DNA of 64,000 nucleotides, taken from NCBI RefSeq assembly GCF_013266755.1, contig NZ_JABRWJ010000009.1, positions 186,001-250,000 of the forward strand, written 5' to 3'. The notes beneath the pieces were generated by a model, which worked only from the letters and a program-made list of their open reading frames with translations, did no database searches and had not been told where the DNA came from. This DNA is from Pseudaquabacterium terrae (GTDB lineage: Bacteria > Pseudomonadota > Gammaproteobacteria > Burkholderiales > Burkholderiaceae_C). Shown here in pieces: positions 44,668-55,249 of the stretch. Every line of letters begins with the position of its first letter. Positions within the stretch are counted from its first letter, which is position 1. The translations under genes and the position numbers were made by a program.

Positions 44668-45540
44668 TCAGGCCACCGCGTCGGCGCTTTGCCTTTGCAT
44701 CATCGCCAGCATCTGCGCGATGCGCGGGCGCAGCTGGCGGCGATCGACGATCTGGTCGATGGCGCCCTTCTTCAGCAGGAACTCGGCGCGCTGGAAGCCT
44801 TCGGGCAGCTTCTCGCGCACGGTGTTCTCGATGACTCGCGGGCCGGCAAAGCCGACCAGCGCCTTCGGCTCGGCCAGCACGACGTCGCCGACGAAGGCGA
44901 AGCTCGCCGACACGCCGCCCATCGTCGGGTCGGTCAGCACGCTGACGTAGGGCAGCTTCGCCTTGGCCAGGCGCGTCAGCGCGGCATTGGTCTTGGCCAT
45001 TTGCAGCAGGCTGAAGAGGCCCTCCTGCATGCGCGCGCCACCGGTGGCGGTGAAGCAGACGAACGGCACCTTCTGCTCGATCGCCGTCTCGACGCCGCGC
45101 ACGAAGCGCTCGCCGACCACTGAGCCCATCGAGCCGCCCATGAAATCGAACTCGAAGCAGGCGGCGACCAGCGGCACGCTCATCACCGCGCCACCCAGCA
45201 CCACCAACGCATCGGTTTCGCCGGTGGTTTCCAGCGCATCCTTCAGCCGCTCGGGGTACTTGCGGCTGTCCTTGAACTTCAGCGGATCGACCGGCATCAC
45301 TTCCTGGCCGACCTCGTAGCGGCCTTCGGGATCGAGAAACGCGTCCAGCCGCGCCCGCGCACCGATGCGATGGTGGTGATCGCACTTCGGGCAGACATTG
45401 ACGTTCTGCGCGAGGTCGGTGTTGTAGAGCACCGTCTCGCAGGCCGGGCACTTGACCCACAGGCCTTCCGGCACCGAGCGCCGCTCGGTCGGGTCGGTCT
45501 GCTGGATCTTCGGCGGCAGCAGTTTCTCGAGCCAGCTCAT
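44668..45540 (-). CDS. accD: acetyl-CoA carboxylase carboxyltransferase subunit beta
   Basis: A 290-residue subunit of the carboxyltransferase that makes malonyl-CoA. The zinc ribbon is complete (Cys31, Cys34, Cys50, Cys53 in CPAC...CPKC). The crotonase-like core has [18 protein letters not shown] and [12 protein letters not shown]. It lies between trpA (9 bases) and folC (4 bases); the trp-accD-folC order is widespread in beta- and gamma-proteobacteria. Confidence 0.98.
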   Translation of the reverse strand: MSWLEKLLPPKIQQTDPTERRSVPEGLWVKCPACETVLYNTDLAQNVNVCPKCDHHHRIGARARLDAFLDPEGRYEVGQEVMPVDPLKFKDSRKYPERLKDALETTGETDALVVLGGAVMSVPLVAACFEFDFMGGSMGSVVGERFVRGVETAIEQKVPFVCFTATGGARMQEGLFSLLQMAKTNAALTRLAKAKLPYVSVLTDPTMGGVSASFAFVGDVVLAEPKALVGFAGPRVIENTVREKLPEGFQRAEFLLKKGAIDQIVDRRQLRPRIAQMLAMMQRQSADAVA

Positions 45541-45549
45541 GCGTTTCCT

Positions 45550-46362
45550 TTACAGCGTGTCGAGGGCGGCGCGGATCTCGGCCATGAAGGCCTTGCCCGC
45601 TGCGGCAACCGTTTCGCGCGGCTGGTCGTTGAGGATCTGCACCAGCCGCGAGCCGATCACCACCGCATCGGCGACCCGGGCCACGGCCTGGGCGCTCTGC
45701 GCATCGCGAATCCCGAAGCCTACACCCACGGGAATCTTGACATGCCGGCGAATGCGTGGCACGGCTTCGGCCACCGCCGCGGTGTCCAGGTGGCCGGCGC
45801 CGGTCACGCCCTTGAGGGACACGTAGTAGACGTAACCCGACGCGATGCGCGCGACTTCGGCGATGCGCGCGTCGGTGGACGTCGGCGCGAGCAGGAAGAT
45901 CAGGTCCAGCCCGGCCGCCTTGAGCGCGCTGGCGAAGCCCTCGCACTCTTCCGGCGGGTAGTCGACCACCAGCACGCCGTCGACACCGGCGTCGCGCGCC
46001 GCGGCGATGAAGGCGCCGGCTCCTAAGCGCTGGTCGTAGCGCTCGATCGGGTTCGCGTAGCCCATCAGCACCACCGGCGTGGTGTCATTGCGCTCGCGAA
46101 ATCCCTTCACGGCCGCCAGCACCTGCGGCATGCCGATGCCCTTGGCCAGCGCCCGCTCCGAGGCCTGCTGGATCACCGGGCCGTCGGCCATCGGGTCGGA
46201 GAACGGCACGCCGAGCTCGATGATGTCCGCGCCGCCATCGGCCAGCGCGAGCATCACGTCGACGGTGGCATCCGGATACGGGTCGCCGGCAGTGACGTAA
46301 GGGATCAGCGCCTTGCGGCCGGCCTGCTGCAGCGACTGCAGCGTCGTCGTGATGCGGCTCAT
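45550..46362 (-). CDS. trpA: tryptophan synthase alpha subunit
   Basis: A 270-residue TIM barrel that cleaves indole-3-glycerol phosphate to indole and glyceraldehyde-3-phosphate. Catalytic Glu49 ([12 protein letters not shown]) and Asp60 are present, as are the phosphate-site strands GVGFGIRD and [11 protein letters not shown] 46362 overlaps the trpB stop (ATGA), so the two subunits are translationally coupled. Confidence 0.98.
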   Translation of the reverse strand: MSRITTTLQSLQQAGRKALIPYVTAGDPYPDATVDVMLALADGGADIIELGVPFSDPMADGPVIQQASERALAKGIGMPQVLAAVKGFRERNDTTPVVLMGYANPIERYDQRLGAGAFIAAARDAGVDGVLVVDYPPEECEGFASALKAAGLDLIFLLAPTSTDARIAEVARIASGYVYYVSLKGVTGAGHLDTAAVAEAVPRIRRHVKIPVGVGFGIRDAQSAQAVARVADAVVIGSRLVQILNDQPRETVAAAGKAFMAEIRAALDTL

Positions 46363-47606
46363 GGCCGGCCCCCCTTCACCGTCTGCCCGCGGCACGAGGG
46401 CCGGCAGTAGAACTGCGCACCGGACAGGTCGGCGACGGTGCCGATGTCCTTGTCGCCGCGGCCGGACAGGTTCACCAGCAGGTGCTGGTCGGGCTGCATC
46501 GTCGCCGCCAGCTGCATCGCGTAGGCGACCGCATGGCTCGATTCGAGCGCCGGGATGATGCCCTCGGTGCGGCAGAGGCGGTGGAAGGCTTCGAGCGCCT
46601 CGGCGTCGGTGATGCCGACGTACTCGGCGCGGCCGATGTCCTTCAGGAACGCGTGCTCGGGGCCGACGCCGGGATAGTCCAGGCCGGCCGAGACCGAATG
46701 CGTCTCGGTGATCTGGCCGTTGTCGTCCTGCAGCAGATAGGTGCGGTTGCCGTGCAGCACGCCCGGCGATCCGGCCGACAGGCTCGCCGCATGCTTGCCG
46801 CTCTGCAGCCCTTCGCCCGCTGCCTCGACGCCGATCAGGCGCACGTTGTCGTAGGCGATGTACGGATAGAAGATGCCCATCGCGTTGCTGCCGCCGCCAA
46901 CGCAGGCGATCACCGCATCGGGCTGGCGACCGATCTGCGCCGGCATCTGGGTCAGGCATTCGTCGCCGATCACGCGCTGGAAGTCGCGCACCATCGTCGG
47001 GTACGGGTGCGGGCCGGCGACGGTGCCGATGATGTAGAAGGTGTTCTCGACGTTGGTGACCCAGTCGCGCAGCGCCTCGTTGAGCGCGTCCTTCAGCGTG
47101 CGGCTGCCGGATTCGACCGGCACGACCCGCGCGCCCAGCAGGTGCATGCGGTAGACGTTCGGCGACTGGCGCTTGACGTCCTCGCTGCCCATGTAGACGA
47201 CGCACTCGATGCCGTAGCGCGCGCAGATCGTCGCCGTGGCCACGCCGTGCTGGCCGGCGCCTGTCTCGGCGATCACGCGCGGCTTGCCCATGCGCTTGGC
47301 CAGCAGCGCCTGGCCGATCGTGTTGTTGACCTTGTGCGCGCCGGTGTGGTTCAAATCCTCGCGCTTCAGGTGGATCTGCGCACCGCCGACTTCGCGTGAC
47401 AGGCGCGCGGCGTGGTAGATCGGGCTCGGCCGGCCGACGAAGTGCTGCAGCTCGTGGCGAAATTCGGCCTGGAACGCCGGATCGACGCGGTACTTGTCGT
47501 ACGCCGCCTTCAGCTCGTCGAGCGCATGGACCAGGGTTTCGGCGACGAAGCTGCCGCCGTACGGCCCGAAGTGCCCGGAGGCATCGGGTTGGTGGTACTC
47601 GAACAT
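46359..47606 (-). CDS. trpB: tryptophan synthase beta subunit
   Basis: A 415-residue PLP enzyme condensing indole with serine. The PLP lysine is Lys92 in [10 protein letters not shown], and the phosphate-binding loop is GGGSNAMG. After the normal end of the family ([10 protein letters not shown]) it carries a tail of about 20 residues with two cysteines ([10 protein letters not shown]) that overlaps trpA. Forms the alpha2beta2 complex with the coupled trpA product. Confidence 0.98.
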   Translation of the reverse strand: MFEYHQPDASGHFGPYGGSFVAETLVHALDELKAAYDKYRVDPAFQAEFRHELQHFVGRPSPIYHAARLSREVGGAQIHLKREDLNHTGAHKVNNTIGQALLAKRMGKPRVIAETGAGQHGVATATICARYGIECVVYMGSEDVKRQSPNVYRMHLLGARVVPVESGSRTLKDALNEALRDWVTNVENTFYIIGTVAGPHPYPTMVRDFQRVIGDECLTQMPAQIGRQPDAVIACVGGGSNAMGIFYPYIAYDNVRLIGVEAAGEGLQSGKHAASLSAGSPGVLHGNRTYLLQDDNGQITETHSVSAGLDYPGVGPEHAFLKDIGRAEYVGITDAEALEAFHRLCRTEGIIPALESSHAVAYAMQLAATMQPDQHLLVNLSGRGDKDIGTVADLSGAQFYCRPSCRGQTVKGGRP

Positions 47607-47660
47607 GGTGGACCTTTCGAGGTCGGCGCCGCGGCCTCGTTCGGCCAGCAGCGCGGGGGT

Positions 47661-48317
47661 TCAGTTGTCGGCGTCGGCGATGCGGGCATCCGCCTCGCGC
47701 ACGGCCTCGCAGAAGCGCCGCATCAGCGCGGCATCCTTGAGACCCTTGGCGCTCTCGACGCCGGAGCTCACGTCAACGGCCCAGGGCCGGACGCTCATGA
47801 CCCCATCGATCACGTTTGCAGGACTCAACCCACCAGACAAAACGACCGGAAGGGGCACGTGGGCGGGAACCAGAGACCAATCGAACGCCTTTCCACCTCC
47901 ACCGTAGCCTTCGACGTGGGCGTCGAGCAACAGGCCGGCGGCGCTCGCATGAGCGGAAGCGAAGTCTAGCAAAGCGAGCCCCGGCGCCATGCGCGCAGCG
48001 CGCAGGTAGGGGCGCTTGAACCGTTCGCAATCTGCGGGGGTCTCGTCGCCGTGGAACTGCAGCAAGGCGTTCGGCACGGCATCGAGCGCCGCTTCGACGT
48101 CCTCGGCGATCGCATTGACGAACAGGCACACCGGCGTGACGAAGGGCGGCAGGCGCCGCGCCAGTTCGGCGGCGCGGGCCAGGCTGATCGCGCGCGGGCT
48201 CTTCGGATACAGCACGAGGCCGATCGCATCGGCGCCGCACTCGACGGCGGTATCGACATCGGCCTCGCGTGTCAGGCCGCAGATCTTGATGCGCGTGCGC
48301 GTGGTGAGCGACTTCAT
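47661..48317 (-). CDS. trpF: phosphoribosylanthranilate isomerase
   Basis: A 218-residue TIM barrel of the tryptophan pathway. The catalytic Cys is in [10 protein letters not shown] (near residue 13), with QFHGDE and [11 protein letters not shown] as substrate and phosphate strands. The ATG overlaps the truA stop (ATGA). Followed by trpB after 54 bases, giving a trpFBA block. Confidence 0.97.
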   Translation of the reverse strand: MKSLTTRTRIKICGLTREADVDTAVECGADAIGLVLYPKSPRAISLARAAELARRLPPFVTPVCLFVNAIAEDVEAALDAVPNALLQFHGDETPADCERFKRPYLRAARMAPGLALLDFASAHASAAGLLLDAHVEGYGGGGKAFDWSLVPAHVPLPVVLSGGLSPANVIDGVMSVRPWAVDVSSGVESAKGLKDAALMRRFCEAVREADARIADADN

Positions 48318-49102
48318 CCGAACCAGTCCATCGCAGGGGTGTGCTCGGGGATCCCGAGCGCCGGATCGTACTGCGGTCCGACGAAATACAGCCCCTCGGC
48401 GGCAAAGGTCGGTGCCGCGGCGTCGCGGTCGCGCGCGGCGAGCACGGCGTCGATCCAGCCCGGCGGCTGGCGCCCGCTGCCCACGGCGACCAGGCAGCCC
48501 ATGATGTTGCGGATCATGTGGTGCAGGAAGGCGCTGCCGTGGAAGTCGAGGCGCCAGTAGGCACCACGCCGCGTGATCTGAATCGCGTACAGCGTCTTCA
48601 CCGGGCTCGCCGCCTGGCACTCGGAGGAGCGGAACGAGCTGAAGTCGTGCTCGCCGATCAGCCGCGCGGCGGCGGCACGCATCGCATCGCCGTCGAGCGG
48701 TCGGAACACCCAACCGGCCTGGCCGTCCTCGAGCGCCGGGCGCACCGGCGACTCCAGCAGCAGGTAGCGGTAGCGCCGGCTGCGTGCGCTGTTGCGGGCA
48801 TGAAAGCCAGGCGCCACCTCGCGGCACCACTGCACCGCGATGTCCTGCGGCAGGTAGCGGTTGCAGCCGCGCACCCAGCTGAAGGGTTCGCGCTCGACCG
48901 GGCTGTCGAGGTGCACGACCTGGTTCAGGCCATGCACGCCGGCATCGGTGCGGCCAGCGCACAGCGTGGTGACGGGTTGGTCGACGAAAGCCGACAGCGC
49001 AGCCTCGAGCTTGTCCTGCACCGTGCACCCGCCGGGCTGGCTCTGCCAGCCCTGGTAGGCGGTGCCGCGGTAGGCGATGCCGAGGGCGACCCGGCGGATC
49101 AC
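48314..49102 (-). CDS. truA: tRNA pseudouridine synthase A
   Basis: A 262-residue enzyme making pseudouridine at tRNA positions 38-40. The catalytic Asp is in CAGRTDAGVHG (near residue 54), and the RNA-binding FHGSAFLHHMIRN block is present. The start is a GTG whose GTGA overlaps the fimV stop; there is no ATG in the required region. The fimV-truA-trpF order is typical of Burkholderiales and Pseudomonas. Confidence 0.97.
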   Translation of the reverse strand: MIRRVALGIAYRGTAYQGWQSQPGGCTVQDKLEAALSAFVDQPVTTLCAGRTDAGVHGLNQVVHLDSPVEREPFSWVRGCNRYLPQDIAVQWCREVAPGFHARNSARSRRYRYLLLESPVRPALEDGQAGWVFRPLDGDAMRAAAARLIGEHDFSSFRSSECQAASPVKTLYAIQITRRGAYWRLDFHGSAFLHHMIRNIMGCLVAVGSGRQPPGWIDAVLAARDRDAAAPTFAAEGLYFVGPQYDPALGIPEHTPAMDWFG

Positions 49103-51639
49103 CCCAGCTCGTCGAGCATGCTCTGCGCCTTGGACTTCAGCGTGCCGCTGCTCTTGGCGATCACCTCTTCGAGCAGGTCGCGCGCGCCTTCCATGTCGCC
49201 GATCTGGCGGAACTCTTCGGCCAGCTCGAGCTTGCGGGCGATCGGGTCGGCTTCGTCCGCTGGCAGCTCGGACGCCGGCGGCGCCACCGGCAGGGTTTCG
49301 TCGGAATTCGCGCCCGCCAGCGAGAACTCGCCGAAGTCGAGCGACGGCTCCGTGCTCGGCGCGGGGGCCGGCGCCTGGCGCGGTAGCGGCGCGGTCAGGT
49401 CCAGCGACAGGTCGTCGAGGTTGAAATCCATCGTCGACGGCGGCGGCACCGGCGTGCCGGTGCGCTTGGAGATCGTCACCGGCTCGTTCGAGAAATCGAA
49501 GTCGAGGTCGATGTTGCCCGAGCCGGCGGCGGTGGCTTCGGTGGTCAGCGGCCGGGTCATCTCCACCGCCGACGGCGGCGGGATCGTCGGCGTCTCGTCG
49601 AGGTCGAGATCGAGGTCGAGCGCGCTGTTCGGCGGCTCGACCGGCAGCGTCGCCTCGCCGGGGTAGGTCTGCTGCGACGGCAGCACCGACTGCGGCAGGG
49701 TCGTCGCGCCGAGCGGCTCGGCGACCACCTGGCCGTCGCGCATCACCTCCTCGGGACGGCCGCCGGGCTGGTACAGCGCGTTGTTCGGATCGATGCCGCG
49801 GCCCATCTCCTGGGCCTTCTCCCAATCGGCGCCGGTGCCCTGCGTGATCGAGAACAGCTGCGTCGCGAGCAGCTCGAAGCCCTTGGTGTCGCGCCGCTTC
49901 GCATAGACCTCGAGCAGCTTGGTGCGGATCGCCAGGCGGTCGGGCGTCGTGCGCATCGCCTCCTTGAGGATTTCCTCGGCCTGCAGGTCGCGGCCGTAGG
50001 CCAGATAGACGTCGGCCTCGGCCACCGGATCGACATCGCCGATCGCATCGAGCTGGCTCAGCGAGAAGCCCATCGACGAGGTGCCGGCCGACTGGTCGGT
50101 GGTGTCGACACGCTGGCCACCGCTGGCGCCGAAGAAGGAATCGGGCTGGACGCGGCTTTCAAGGAACGAGGTCTCGGTACGGTCCTTGCGCGGACCGCGG
50201 CCGCGGAAGCGGTAGTAGGCCAGGCCGGCGAGCACCAGCGCGAGGATGCCGGCGCCGGGCAAGGCGAGCGGACTGTCGACGATGGTGTCGAGGAAGCTCG
50301 GCTCCGGCGCGGTGGCCGGGGTCGGACGCGCACCGCCGAGCGACGGGGCCGACGGTGCCGGCGGCTTCGGTGCCGCGGCGACGGGGGCCGGCGCGGGCGC
50401 GGGGGCCGGCGGTGCGGCCACCGGGGGCGCCGTGGCCGTGGCCGGTGCCGGGGTCGGGGCCGGAGGAGCCGGGGGCGTGACCGCGGGTGCGGGTGCCGGA
50501 GCGGCAGGCGTTTGCGCGGCGGACGTGCCCTGCTGCAGCTTCTTCAGCTCTTCGACATTGCGCGTCAGCTCGGCCACGCGGGTCGCGCTGTCCTTGCGCT
50601 CGGTGGATTTCGACACCTGCGACTCGGGCGTCGAGGCGGCCTGGGACAACTTCAGCTTGTCCGGCGTCGGCGCGGCCGACTTGCGGTCTTCGACCGCCGC
50701 CTGCACCTTGCCCTTGGCCTGGCGGGTCGCCTCGACGGTACCGGCGGCCGGCGCACCTTCGGCCAGGCGCTGGCGATAGCTGCCGAAGTCGGCGCTTTGC
50801 GCGACGATGGTTTCACGCGCATCGGCCGGCGTGATCGCCTTGACCGTCTCGGCCGCAGGCACCGACAGCACGACACCGGACTTCAGCCGGTTCATGTTGT
50901 TGCCGATGAAGGCGTCCGGATTGCCGCGGAACAGGCCGACCAGCATCTGGTCGAGCGCGACGCCCGGGCGCTGGGTGCGCGAGGCGACACGCGACAGGGT
51001 GTCGCCCGGCCGGACCGTGTACTGGTCGCCTCCGACCGCCGCTGAAGGAGCGGGCGTCGGCGCCGGACGCGGTGCTGCAGCCACCGGCGGCGGCGCGGGA
51101 GCACGTGTTGCAGGTGCCGGTGCCGCGGCGATCGGCGCCGGGCTCGGCGCGGCCGGCAGCGGTGCCGGCGCAATCGACGGCGCGACCGGCGCCTGCGCCT
51201 GCACCGGCGGCGCGGTACGCATGTTCGGCGGATCGACGAGCAGCGTGAACTCACGGACCAGGCGACCGGTCGACCAGGTCAGCTCGAGGATCACGTCGAT
51301 GAACGGTTCCTGAATGGCGCGGTCGCTCTGCACGCGCAGGTAGGGCCGGCCATCGGGGCGGCGCGCCAGCACGGCCTGGGTGCCGGCGAGCACGGCGTGG
51401 TATTCGACGCCGGCGGCGCGGTAAGCCTCCGGCGACGCGATGCGCACCGAGAGCGTCGACGCTTCCTCGGAGCTCAGCGTCGTGATGTCGATCTCGGCGC
51501 GCAGCGTCTCGCCAAGCGCAGACTGCACGTTCAATCGACCCAGCCCCAGGGCCCAGGCATCGACGGTGGTGGACCCCAGCGCGGCGGCGGCGGCCAGCGC
51601 GAGGGCGGTACGGGCAGTGAGGAACGTGCGTTTGTTCAA
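49099..51639 (-). CDS. fimV: FimV/HubP family polar landmark protein
   Basis: An 846-residue inner-membrane protein with a large periplasmic part. It has a signal peptide (1-30), a conserved FimV N-terminal domain (LGRLNVQSALGETLRAEI, about 32-140), a LysM peptidoglycan-binding domain (YTVRPGDTLSRVA, about 207-262), Pro/Ala-rich linkers, a TM helix near 455-475, an acidic cytoplasmic region with TPR-like helices and the FimV C-terminal cap (KLELAEEFRQIGDMEGARDL). It organises cell poles and type IV pilus function in relatives. Confidence 0.95.
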   Translation of the reverse strand: MNKRTFLTARTALALAAAAALGSTTVDAWALGLGRLNVQSALGETLRAEIDITTLSSEEASTLSVRIASPEAYRAAGVEYHAVLAGTQAVLARRPDGRPYLRVQSDRAIQEPFIDVILELTWSTGRLVREFTLLVDPPNMRTAPPVQAQAPVAPSIAPAPLPAAPSPAPIAAAPAPATRAPAPPPVAAAPRPAPTPAPSAAVGGDQYTVRPGDTLSRVASRTQRPGVALDQMLVGLFRGNPDAFIGNNMNRLKSGVVLSVPAAETVKAITPADARETIVAQSADFGSYRQRLAEGAPAAGTVEATRQAKGKVQAAVEDRKSAAPTPDKLKLSQAASTPESQVSKSTERKDSATRVAELTRNVEELKKLQQGTSAAQTPAAPAPAPAVTPPAPPAPTPAPATATAPPVAAPPAPAPAPAPVAAAPKPPAPSAPSLGGARPTPATAPEPSFLDTIVDSPLALPGAGILALVLAGLAYYRFRGRGPRKDRTETSFLESRVQPDSFFGASGGQRVDTTDQSAGTSSMGFSLSQLDAIGDVDPVAEADVYLAYGRDLQAEEILKEAMRTTPDRLAIRTKLLEVYAKRRDTKGFELLATQLFSITQGTGADWEKAQEMGRGIDPNNALYQPGGRPEEVMRDGQVVAEPLGATTLPQSVLPSQQTYPGEATLPVEPPNSALDLDLDLDETPTIPPPSAVEMTRPLTTEATAAGSGNIDLDFDFSNEPVTISKRTGTPVPPPSTMDFNLDDLSLDLTAPLPRQAPAPAPSTEPSLDFGEFSLAGANSDETLPVAPPASELPADEADPIARKLELAEEFRQIGDMEGARDLLEEVIAKSSGTLKSKAQSMLDELG

Positions 51640-51816
51640 GGCGTCTCCACAAAAGCGTCGGCGGACCCGTTCAGGCCCGCCGCCAGAGCAATCATCTCAG
51701 TCCATCGCCGGGCCACCCCCCGCCTGCCCCTACCGATGGGCGACACCGTTGCCGGTGTGCTCGGGGGCGCTAGAGACCCGGCAAACGCCTGGCGCACAGC
51801 CTAAATGCCCGAAACC

Positions 51817-51845
51817 ACAATAGCATCAAGCATATAGACTGACAA
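51817..51845 (-). promoter_or_regulatory. sigma-70 promoter upstream of fimV
   Basis: On the minus strand, -35 TTGTCA (51840-51845) and -10 TATTGT (51817-51822) are exactly 17 bases apart, giving a leader of about 170 bases before fimV. The 287-base gap between asd and fimV holds no gene, and this is its only clear signal; it would start transcription of fimV-truA-trpFBA and onward. Confidence 0.65.
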
Positions 51846-51926
51846 GCTCATGCAAAACCTGACGTTCTGACCGATCCTGCACGAGCTGTTGCGACTGGTT
51901 GCTAAATGTTGCCGCCCGACAACGGG

Positions 51927-53054
51927 TCACTGATCGAGCAGGATGCGCAGCATGCGGCGCAGCGGCTCGGCGGCGCCCCACAGCAGCTGGTCGCCGATCG
52001 TGAACGCGCCGAGGTAGTCCGGGCCCATCGCCAACTTGCGCAGCCGGCCGACCGGGATCGTCATCGTCCCGGTCACAGCCACCGGCGTCAGGTCGCGGAT
52101 GGTCGCCTCGCGCGTATTCGGAACCACCTTCACCCAATCGTTGTCGGCGGCGATCATCGCTTCGATGTCGGCCAGCGGCACATCCTGCTTCAGCTTGAAG
52201 GTCAGCGCCTGGCTGTGGCAGCGCATCGCACCGACGCGCACGCAGAAGCCATCGACCGGCACCGCCGCGCTGCCGAAGCCTTCGCCCTGGCCGAGGATCT
52301 TGTTGGTCTCGGCCATGCCCTTCCACTCTTCCTTGGATTGGCCGTCGCCCAAGTCCTTGTCGATCCACGGGATCAACGAGCCGCCGAGCGGCACGCCGAA
52401 GTTCGCCGTCTCTTCGGCGCTCAACGCACGCTGCTTGGCGATGACCTGGCGGTCGATCTCGAGGATGGCGCTCTTCGGATCGTCGAGCAGCGCCTTGACC
52501 GAGGCGTTGAGCGTGCCGTACTGGGTCAGCAGCTCGCGCATGTGCTGCGCGCCGCCGCCCGAGGCCGCCTGGTAGGTCTGCGTGCTCATCCACTCGACGA
52601 GGCCGGCCTTGAACAGCGCGCCGACGCCCATCAGCATGCAGCTGACGGTGCAGTTGCCGCCGATCCAGTTCTTGCCGCCCTTGGCCAGCGCGTTCCTGAT
52701 CACCGGCAGGTTGACGGGGTCGAGGATGATGACCGCGTCGTCCTTCATGCGCAGCGTCGACGCCGCGTCGATCCAGTGGCCGTTCCAGCCGGCGGCGCGC
52801 AGCTTCGGGAAGACCTCGGTCGTGTAGTCGCCGCCTTGCGCGGTGATCACGATGTCGCAGCGCTTCAACTGCGCGATGTCGAACGCGTCCTGCAGCGTGG
52901 TTTCGTTCTTCGCCTGCGCCGGGGCGCGGCCGCCGGCATTGCTGGTCGAGAAGAACAGCGGTTCGATCAGGTCGAAGTCACCTTCGGCCTGCATGCGATC
53001 CATCAGCACGGAACCAACCATTCCGCGCCAGCCGACCAATCCAACGAGAGCCAT
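51927..53054 (-). CDS. asd: aspartate-semialdehyde dehydrogenase
   Basis: A 375-residue enzyme of the lysine/threonine/methionine and diaminopimelate route. The NADP site is [13 protein letters not shown] at residues 4-16, and the catalytic cysteine is Cys135 in GGNCTVSCM; this is the long Escherichia coli/Vibrio type. It lies between leuB and fimV, as expected for the order. Confidence 0.98.
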   Translation of the reverse strand: MALVGLVGWRGMVGSVLMDRMQAEGDFDLIEPLFFSTSNAGGRAPAQAKNETTLQDAFDIAQLKRCDIVITAQGGDYTTEVFPKLRAAGWNGHWIDAASTLRMKDDAVIILDPVNLPVIRNALAKGGKNWIGGNCTVSCMLMGVGALFKAGLVEWMSTQTYQAASGGGAQHMRELLTQYGTLNASVKALLDDPKSAILEIDRQVIAKQRALSAEETANFGVPLGGSLIPWIDKDLGDGQSKEEWKGMAETNKILGQGEGFGSAAVPVDGFCVRVGAMRCHSQALTFKLKQDVPLADIEAMIAADNDWVKVVPNTREATIRDLTPVAVTGTMTIPVGRLRKLAMGPDYLGAFTIGDQLLWGAAEPLRRMLRILLDQ

Positions 53055-53146
53055 GTCAGTACACCTTTCCAGTCAATCCGGACCCCAGGTTCCCTGGCTC
53101 GAGTCGCCGGGGTCCAGGTGTGGGGCGAAACGAATCCGGAGCTGGG

Positions 53147-54256
53147 TCAGCTCTTGGTAATGGTGGTAATGGTTTTGACAGAGGCGCCACGGACGGCCGC
53201 AACCACGGCATCACCCATGTCGCGCGTGCTCACCTTCTGCGTTCCCTCGGACCAGATGTCGGCCGTGCGCAGGCCGGCAGACAGCACCGAACGCACCGCG
53301 GATTCGATCCGGTCGGCGGCTTCGGCTTGGTCGAGGGAGAAGCGGAGCATCATGGCAGCGGACAGGATTGTAGCCAGAGGATTGGCGATTCCCTTGCCCG
53401 CGATGTCAGGCGCGCTGCCGTGGCTCGGTTCGTACAGGCCCTTGTTGTTGCGATCGAGCGAGGCCGAGGGCAGCATGCCGATCGAGCCGGTCAGCATCGC
53501 CGCCTCGTCCGACAGGATGTCGCCGAACATGTTGCCGGTGACGACGACGTCGAACTTCTTCGGCGCCTTGACCAGTTGCATCGCCGCGTTGTCGACGTAC
53601 ATGTGCTCGAGCTCCACGTCCGAGTACTGCGCATGGACCTCGGTGACCACGTCCTTCCAGAACTGGAAGGTCTCGAGCACGTTGGCCTTGTCGACGCTGG
53701 TGACCTTCTTGCCGCGCTTGCGGGCGGCCTGGAACGCGATGTGCGCGATGCGCTCGATCTCCGGCTTCGAGTAGCGCATCGTGTCGAAGGCTTCCTCGGC
53801 GCCGGGGAAGTGGCCGTCGACGGCCACGCGGCGGCCGCGCGGCTGGCCGAAGTAGATGTCGCCGGTGAGCTCGCGGATGATCAGGATGTCCAGCCCCGCG
53901 ACGAGCTCCGGCTTCAGCGACGAGGCATGCGTCAGCTGCTCGTAGCAGATCGCCGGACGGAAGTTGGCAAAGAGGCCGAGGTGCTTGCGCAGGCCGAGGA
54001 TCGCCTGCTCGGGCCGCAACGCGCGCTCGAGCTTGTCGTACTTCCAGTCGCCGACCGCGCCGAACAGCACCGCGTCGGCGGCCTTCGCCAGGTTCAGCGT
54101 CGATTCGGGCAGCGGGTGGCCATGCGCCTCGTAGGCGGCGCCGCCGACCAGTGCCTGCTCGCTCTCGAACTGCAGGTCCAGCGCCTTCAGCACCTTCACG
54201 GCTTCGGCGACGATTTCGGTACCGATGCCGTCGCCCGGCAGGATCGCGATCTTCAT
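53147..54256 (-). CDS. leuB: 3-isopropylmalate dehydrogenase
   Basis: A 369-residue beta-decarboxylating dehydrogenase of leucine synthesis. It starts [15 protein letters not shown] and holds [18 protein letters not shown] (substrate Arg residues) and the NAD-binding [17 protein letters not shown] 54256 is fixed by the conserved N-terminus; the open frame to 54343 runs into the small membrane-protein gene. Confidence 0.98.
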   Translation of the reverse strand: MKIAILPGDGIGTEIVAEAVKVLKALDLQFESEQALVGGAAYEAHGHPLPESTLNLAKAADAVLFGAVGDWKYDKLERALRPEQAILGLRKHLGLFANFRPAICYEQLTHASSLKPELVAGLDILIIRELTGDIYFGQPRGRRVAVDGHFPGAEEAFDTMRYSKPEIERIAHIAFQAARKRGKKVTSVDKANVLETFQFWKDVVTEVHAQYSDVELEHMYVDNAAMQLVKAPKKFDVVVTGNMFGDILSDEAAMLTGSIGMLPSASLDRNNKGLYEPSHGSAPDIAGKGIANPLATILSAAMMLRFSLDQAEAADRIESAVRSVLSAGLRTADIWSEGTQKVSTRDMGDAVVAAVRGASVKTITTITKS

Positions 54257-54275
54257 GGGGATGTCTTTCGAAGGA

Positions 54276-54575
54276 TCAGTGGGAATCTCGGGGGTCGGCC
54301 AGCCAGTGCACCAGGCGGTACTCGCAGGCCTTGAAGACGACATAGGCGGCCATCGCGACGAAGCCGCTGACCAGCAGCTCGGCCAGCTGCATCGCGCCGC
54401 CGTCCATCAGGCCGTCCCAGCCGTGGTCGAGCAGCAGCGCCCCGTTGGCGCGCAGCAGGAAGAACAGGTTCAGCGTGCCCAGGCCGAAGCCGAAGAAGGC
54501 GAGCGTCATCACGACGTAGCTGAGCCACAGGCGGCTCAGCACGATGCGATGGAACCAGCGCTTGATCGCCGCCAT
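54276..54575 (-). CDS. small membrane protein of unknown function
   Basis: A 99-residue protein with two hydrophobic helices (about 17-41, [20 protein letters not shown]; and about 62-82, [20 protein letters not shown]) and basic ends (AIKRWFHR). I do not recognise a characterised family. It sits between leuD (12 bases) and leuB (19 bases) in the leu operon, so it is co-expressed with leucine genes, but nothing links it to the pathway itself. Confidence 0.75.
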   Translation of the reverse strand: MAAIKRWFHRIVLSRLWLSYVVMTLAFFGFGLGTLNLFFLLRANGALLLDHGWDGLMDGGAMQLAELLVSGFVAMAAYVVFKACEYRLVHWLADPRDSH

Positions 54576-54587
54576 GGCTTGCGCGCG

Positions 54588-55235
54588 TCAGAGCTCGCGG
54601 TGCGCGAGCCAGGGCATGCGCGCCAGCCGCTCGGCCTCGAAGGCCTTGATCTTGTCGGCGTGGCGCAAGGTCAGGCCGATGTCGTCGAAGCCGTTGACGA
54701 GGCAGTACTTGCGGAAGGGCTGCACGTCGAAGCCGATCTCGCTGCCGTCGCCCTTGACGATGACCTGCCGCGGCAGGTCGATCGTCAGGCGATAGCCCGC
54801 AAAGGCATGGACTTCGTCGAACAGCTGGCTCACGGTCGACGCCGGCAGCACGATCGGCAGCACGCCGTTCTTGAAGCAGTTGTTGAAGAAGATGTCGGCG
54901 AAGCTGGGCGCGATCAGCGCACGGAAGCCGTACTGCTCGAGTGCCCAGGGCGCGTGCTCGCGGCTCGAGCCGCAGCCGAAGTTGTCGCGCGCGAGCAGGA
55001 TCGACGCGCCGGCGTAGCGAGACTGGTTCAGCACGAAGTCCGGGTTCGGCTTGCGCGTGGCCGGATCCTGGCCGGGCTCGCCGTGGTCGAGGTAGCGCCA
55101 CTCGTCGAACAGGTTCGGCCCGAAGCCGGCGCGCTGGATCGACTTCAGGAACTGCTTCGGGATGATCGCGTCGGTGTCGACGTTGGCGCGGTCCATCGGG
55201 GCGACGAGGCCCGCGTGCACGGTGAAGGCTTGCAT
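54588..55235 (-). CDS. leuD: 3-isopropylmalate dehydratase small subunit
   Basis: A 215-residue swivel domain of isopropylmalate isomerase. It has the family blocks [13 protein letters not shown] and [15 protein letters not shown]. It pairs with the LeuC product to isomerise 2- to 3-isopropylmalate. It follows leuC by 14 bases. Confidence 0.98.
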   Translation of the reverse strand: MQAFTVHAGLVAPMDRANVDTDAIIPKQFLKSIQRAGFGPNLFDEWRYLDHGEPGQDPATRKPNPDFVLNQSRYAGASILLARDNFGCGSSREHAPWALEQYGFRALIAPSFADIFFNNCFKNGVLPIVLPASTVSQLFDEVHAFAGYRLTIDLPRQVIVKGDGSEIGFDVQPFRKYCLVNGFDDIGLTLRHADKIKAFEAERLARMPWLAHREL

Positions 55236-55249
55236 GGAAGGAGTCCTCG

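Noticed and set aside
51640-51926. Hidden small gene between asd and fimV
   Set aside because: No frame with a plausible start, ribosome site and composition; the stretch contains a promoter for fimV.
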